In this document: one piece after another, positions 6,640-9,642 of the stretch
Layout: the number at the start of each line of letters is the position of its first letter
Position numbering within the stretch: the first letter of the stretch is position 1
DNA from: Candidatus Microgenomates bacterium
GTDB lineage: Bacteria; Patescibacteriota; Microgenomatia; Levybacterales; JACOYD01
NCBI GenBank assembly: GCA_016182055.1
Contig: JACOYD010000025.1
Span: forward strand, 1 to 9,642
Direction of reading: 5' to 3'
Length of the DNA: 9,642 bases
The notes under the pieces: model-generated
The model's database searches: none
What the model was told of the DNA's origin: nothing
What the model saw: only the letters and a program-made list of their open reading frames with translations
Program-made: the position numbers and the translations under genes

Positions 6640-6900
6640 ATGCTTGATAAATACAGAAAGGAAATTGACCAGATAGATAAAAAAATTTTGGCACTTTTGG
6701 GGCAGCGCGTTGCTCTTTTCAAAAAAATCGGGCGGCTAAAAAGACAGCAGAAGCTGCCCATAAAAGATAAGGAAAGGGAAGCGGAAAAAGTTGCTAAATT
6801 AGCAAAACAGGCAGAGAAAGTTGGCATAGACATATTATTTATCAATGACATCTGGAAACGTATCTTTCAGGAGTCATACAAAATAGAGGAGAAAGCGTGA
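6640..6900 (+). CDS. chorismate mutase, AroQ class, monofunctional
   Basis: Rearranges chorismate to prephenate, the entry to phenylalanine and tyrosine. A stand-alone all-helical AroQ-fold protein of 86 residues, the length of the mutase domain found at the N terminus of the E. coli P- and T-proteins. Aligned by eye to E. coli CM-PheA, the active-site residues are Arg6 (E. coli Arg11), Arg23 (Arg28), Lys34 (Lys39), Asp43 (Asp48), Arg46 (Arg51), Glu47 (Glu52) and Ser79 (Ser84). The last one, Gln88 in E. coli, is Glu83 here. The start is 12 bases after the fusion gene, with no ribosome site; the ATG is supported because Arg6 must be kept. The stop overlaps the pheS start (GTGA). It supplies the substrate of the upstream bifunctional enzyme and might form a complex with it, which is inference. 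Confidence 0.92.
   Translation: MLDKYRKEIDQIDKKILALLGQRVALFKKIGRLKRQQKLPIKDKEREAEKVAKLAKQAEKVGIDILFINDIWKRIFQESYKIEEKA
6886..6891 (+). promoter_or_regulatory. Shine-Dalgarno site deciding the GTG start of pheS
   Basis: GAGGAG ends five bases before the GTG at 6897. No other start codon near the family N terminus is so well placed, so pheS starts with GTG and overlaps the mutase stop. Confidence 0.75.
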
Positions 6901-7931
6901 GAGAACAATTTTTGCAGGTCAAAAACGAGGCTTTATCGCTAATTATTGATGCTGATGAAAGAAAAGAGCTGGAGGAAATAAAAATCCAGTTTTTGGGCAA
7001 AAAGGGTAAATTTACCGTTCTTCTTAAAACCATCAGTAAACTTCCCCTAAACGTACGGCCGCAATTGGGAGTTTTGGCCAATGAAGTAAAAACTACTATT
7101 GAAGAAGCTTTTGCCAGACGCGCCCTTGAACTTTCCCGGGGTGCCGAAGAAGGTGATGGCGCCTGGTTTGATGTGACTCTGCCCGGCAAAAAGCCAAAGC
7201 TGGGACATCTTCATCCCCAAACGCTGGTGCTTGATGAGATTATTGATATTTTCAAAAGCTTGGGCTATCAAATAGCCGACGGACCGGAAATTGAATCTGA
7301 TCATTACAATTTTGAAATGCTTAATTTCCCTAAAGATCACCCTGCCCGCGATACCCAACAAACACTTAATCTCAAGAATCTTCCTGATAAAGAAGGACAA
7401 CCGCTGATTTTGCGAACCCATGGTTCAAACATGCAAGGACGAATTATGGAAAAAGTTATACCGCCATGCAGAGTTATTTATCCAGGCAAGGTTTATCGCT
7501 ACGAACAGACAGATGCCTCTCACGGATTTGAGTTCTGGCAAGTTGAAGGATTGGCTCTTGATAAAAATATTACTCTCACCGATCTTTTCGGAACATTTGA
7601 GTATGTCCTTAAACAATTTTTTGGACAGCATACCCAGGTTAGATTTGCAGCTCATAATTTTCCTTTTACAGAACCTAGTACCGAAGTATACGTTACTTGC
7701 GCCGTATGCAGAGGTAAGGGCTGTAGCTTTTGCAAAAAAAGCGGATGGGTGGAGATTGCCGGAGCCGGGATGATTCATCCCAATGTTTTAAAAGCTGCTG
7801 GTATTGATAGTAAGATTTGGCAGGGGTTTGCCTTTGGCTTTGGTATGTCAAGAATGGTAACGCTTAAATATCAGATGGATGATTTGCGTCTGTTAACCAA
7901 TCCGGATCTTAGAATTCTGGAGCAGTTTTAA
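6897..7931 (+). CDS. pheS: phenylalanyl-tRNA synthetase alpha subunit
   Basis: Catalytic alpha subunit of the class II alpha2-beta2 enzyme that charges tRNA-Phe. It has 344 residues, the normal bacterial length. An N-terminal helical tRNA-binding arm (about 1-85) precedes the catalytic core. HLHP (104-107) starts the core. Motif 2 is RVIYPGKVYRYEQTDASH, with Arg201, Glu203, Gln215 and Glu217 kept for ATP/Phe binding. FPFTEP (255-260) and GFAFG (310-314) line the Phe pocket. A four-cysteine knuckle, CAVCRGKGCSFC (268-279), matches the form common in many bacterial PheS. Deviations: the THTS segment reads THGS (174-177), and motif 3, usually GxGxER, reads GFGMSR (314-319). The GTG start is fixed by GAGGAG upstream. 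Its position behind aromatic biosynthesis genes, one base before pheT, links Phe supply to its use. Confidence 0.97.
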   Translation: MREQFLQVKNEALSLIIDADERKELEEIKIQFLGKKGKFTVLLKTISKLPLNVRPQLGVLANEVKTTIEEAFARRALELSRGAEEGDGAWFDVTLPGKKPKLGHLHPQTLVLDEIIDIFKSLGYQIADGPEIESDHYNFEMLNFPKDHPARDTQQTLNLKNLPDKEGQPLILRTHGSNMQGRIMEKVIPPCRVIYPGKVYRYEQTDASHGFEFWQVEGLALDKNITLTDLFGTFEYVLKQFFGQHTQVRFAAHNFPFTEPSTEVYVTCAVCRGKGCSFCKKSGWVEIAGAGMIHPNVLKAAGIDSKIWQGFAFGFGMSRMVTLKYQMDDLRLLTNPDLRILEQF

Positions 7932-7932
7932 T

Positions 7933-9642
7933 ATGTTATTACCACTTTCTTGGCTTAAAGAATATGTACCGGTAAAGTTACCCCTTGACAAGTTTTGCTT
8001 GCGGCTAAGCGAGGTGGGCGTGGGTATAGAGGCCATTCATAAAAAAGAAGATGATACCATTTTGGAGTTGGAAATTACCCCCAATAGACCCGACCTGCTT
8101 TCCATTGTTGGGGTAGCCCGGGAAGTGGCCGCCATGCAGTCGGCAAATCAAACTGTTTCCATCAAAATGCCTAAAATTACGCCCCTTGCAAAACGTAAGA
8201 AAGAATTACCGCTTATTATCAAAAATAATTTTTCACTCTCTTCTCGTATTTCGGCAATTGTTATTGATAATATAACTATTAAGCAGTCGCCGATGTGGCT
8301 TTCCGATAGACTGATTAAGCTTGAGTCACGACCAATCAACAATATTGTGGATATTACCAATTACGTCATGTTTGAGCTGGGTAATCCCATTCATGCCTTT
8401 GATTATGACAAAATACGCGGCCATACCATGATAATTCACGAGTCCTTGGGCGGGGAGAAATTTACCACTGTTGACGGCCTTTCTTATTTCCTTCCCAAAA
8501 ATGCCATTGTGATATCGGACAAGGAAAGAATTATTGACTTGGCCGGTATTAAAGGCGGCCAAAATAGCGGTATAACGGAGGAAACAAAAAGAATAGTTTT
8601 AACTGTGGCAGTTGACAATCCGCTACATATCCGGCGGGCATCAGCAGTCCTTAAACTAATCTCTGAAGCTTCTAAAATTTTTGAAAGGGGAGTGGACAAA
8701 GGAGCCACGGTTGCGGTACTTACCCGCACGGCAAATTTGGTAACTAAACTGGCAGGCGGCAAGATAGCAAGCGAGATATTTGATCTAAAAAAAGAAAAGT
8801 TTACCCCATGGGAACTCTCCTTCTCTCTTGATAAACTTGGTAAAATGCTTGGCGTTGATATCAATACCAAAAAAGTGATAAAAATTTTAACCGCTCTTAA
8901 TCTTTCCCCCAAAAAAAACGGCAAAATAATTAAGACCATTATTCCCACATATCGCAACGATCTTCATATTGAAGAGGATCTTATCGAAGAGGTAGCGCGA
9001 ATGTATGGTTATAACAAGTTTCTCAAAACTCTGCCCAAAGGGGAAACACCGACAACTCCCATTCCCTATCAAAAAAATACTAAAGTTGAAACCAGCATTA
9101 AACAACTTATGCGCCTGCTTGGTTTTTCTCAGGTAAATACCTATAGCCTGGTAAGCAGGGAGGACTTGGCCCTGGTTGGTGAAAATCCGCAAAAAGCTAT
9201 TGAGGTAGCAAACCCGGTTAGCAAGGAATTTGCCTTCTTGCGGCCTTCGCTGCTGATTAATTTGCTAAAAGCAATTTCTGCCAATAAAAAGTTTTTTGAA
9301 AACATAGCGCTTTTTGAGCTGGGCAGGCTATATCAACGAGATAACAAAAACTATTCGGAGATAAATTCTCTGTCAGCAGTACTTTTTCCTGCCGATTACT
9401 TTGCCATAAAAGGTATTGTGGAAGCCCTGTTTGAAGCGTTAAACCTTTCTGTTAGTTTTCTTCCCACCAGCGCTTCCTTTTTATATCATAAAACGAAAAC
9501 AGCCGGCATTTTTGTGGGAAAAGAAAAAGTCGGTGTGGTAGGGGAGACAAATTCGCAAATATTAAGAACTCTTAATCTTAAAAACTCTATTGGTTGTTTT
9601 GAGCTTGATTTTGACAAATTACAGATACTTATTCCAAAAACA
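7933..9642 (+). CDS. pheT: phenylalanyl-tRNA synthetase beta subunit, 3'-partial, lacking the N-terminal tRNA-binding domain
   Basis: Beta subunit partner of PheS. The frame is open from the ATG at 7933, one base after the pheS stop with GGAG at 7919-7922, to the window end (570 codons). Most bacterial PheT have an OB-fold tRNA-binding domain at about residues 40-150. Here MLLPLSWLKEYV...SEVGVGIEAI runs almost directly into LELEITPNRPD (44-54), so about 105 residues are absent. Then come the B3/B4 editing domain (about 95-260: RPINNIVDITNYV, NPIHAFD with His154, LAGIKGG, FERGVD), the B5 domain ending at IPTYRND...EEDLIEEVARMYGY (337-360), and the catalytic-like core (from about 370: ANPVSKEFAFLRPSLL, ALFELGRLY). 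The C-terminal anticodon-binding (FDX-ACB) domain should follow outside the window. The editing-site Glu of the LExAxF motif is Thr224 here. Confidence 0.95.
   Translation, partial: MLLPLSWLKEYVPVKLPLDKFCLRLSEVGVGIEAIHKKEDDTILELEITPNRPDLLSIVGVAREVAAMQSANQTVSIKMPKITPLAKRKKELPLIIKNNFSLSSRISAIVIDNITIKQSPMWLSDRLIKLESRPINNIVDITNYVMFELGNPIHAFDYDKIRGHTMIIHESLGGEKFTTVDGLSYFLPKNAIVISDKERIIDLAGIKGGQNSGITEETKRIVLTVAVDNPLHIRRASAVLKLISEASKIFERGVDKGATVAVLTRTANLVTKLAGGKIASEIFDLKKEKFTPWELSFSLDKLGKMLGVDINTKKVIKILTALNLSPKKNGKIIKTIIPTYRNDLHIEEDLIEEVARMYGYNKFLKTLPKGETPTTPIPYQKNTKVETSIKQLMRLLGFSQVNTYSLVSREDLALVGENPQKAIEVANPVSKEFAFLRPSLLINLLKAISANKKFFENIALFELGRLYQRDNKNYSEINSLSAVLFPADYFAIKGIVEALFEALNLSVSFLPTSASFLYHKTKTAGIFVGKEKVGVVGETNSQILRTLNLKNSIGCFELDFDKLQILIPKT

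Overview
The window is one uninterrupted, tightly packed + strand run of ten genes. It holds most of the shikimate pathway, the chorismate-to-phenylalanine/tyrosine branch, and both subunits of phenylalanyl-tRNA synthetase. No gap between genes exceeds 12 bases, no terminator is visible, and no RNA gene, mobile element or CRISPR array is seen. All six-frame space outside these genes looks like shadow.

Layout: aroB (5' end outside the window) - aroQ (type II dehydroquinase) - aroA (broken) - aroK - aroE - aroC - tyrA/pheA fusion - small chorismate mutase - pheS - pheT (3' end outside the window). Most joins are start/stop overlaps (ATGA at 859, 2502 and 4948; GTGA at 6897) or short overlaps (11 bases aroK/aroE, 8 bases aroE/aroC), which implies translational coupling in one operon. 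The first six genes cover steps 2 to 7 of the pathway to chorismate. The mutase makes prephenate, the fusion enzyme carries both competing branches from prephenate, and PheS/PheT charges tRNA-Phe with the product. DAHP synthase and a final aminotransferase are not in the window; they may lie upstream or elsewhere.

The main anomaly is aroA. It carries an exact in-frame tandem duplication (period 48 bases, 1450-1546). Further on, near 2127-2145, there is a deletion of roughly 45 codons with a frame change. All other genes are open and keep their catalytic residues. Either aroA was recently inactivated or the assembly is wrong at this gene.

Organism: a bacterium using the standard code (TGA serves as a stop), moderately AT-rich, with extreme gene packing. 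PheT lacks the usual N-terminal tRNA-binding OB domain and has a changed editing site, and PheS has unusual motif residues. Together these suggest a reduced or deep-branching lineage such as a Patescibacteria/CPR member (Microgenomates-like), probably from a metagenome. This placement is inference, with modest confidence.

Other points of interest: a TyrA-PheA-ACT fusion with the mutase left as a separate neighbour; a possible NADP-type motif in TyrA; a Glu where the mutase usually has Gln; and a -10-like box exactly placed for leaderless expression of the mutase-pheS-pheT segment.
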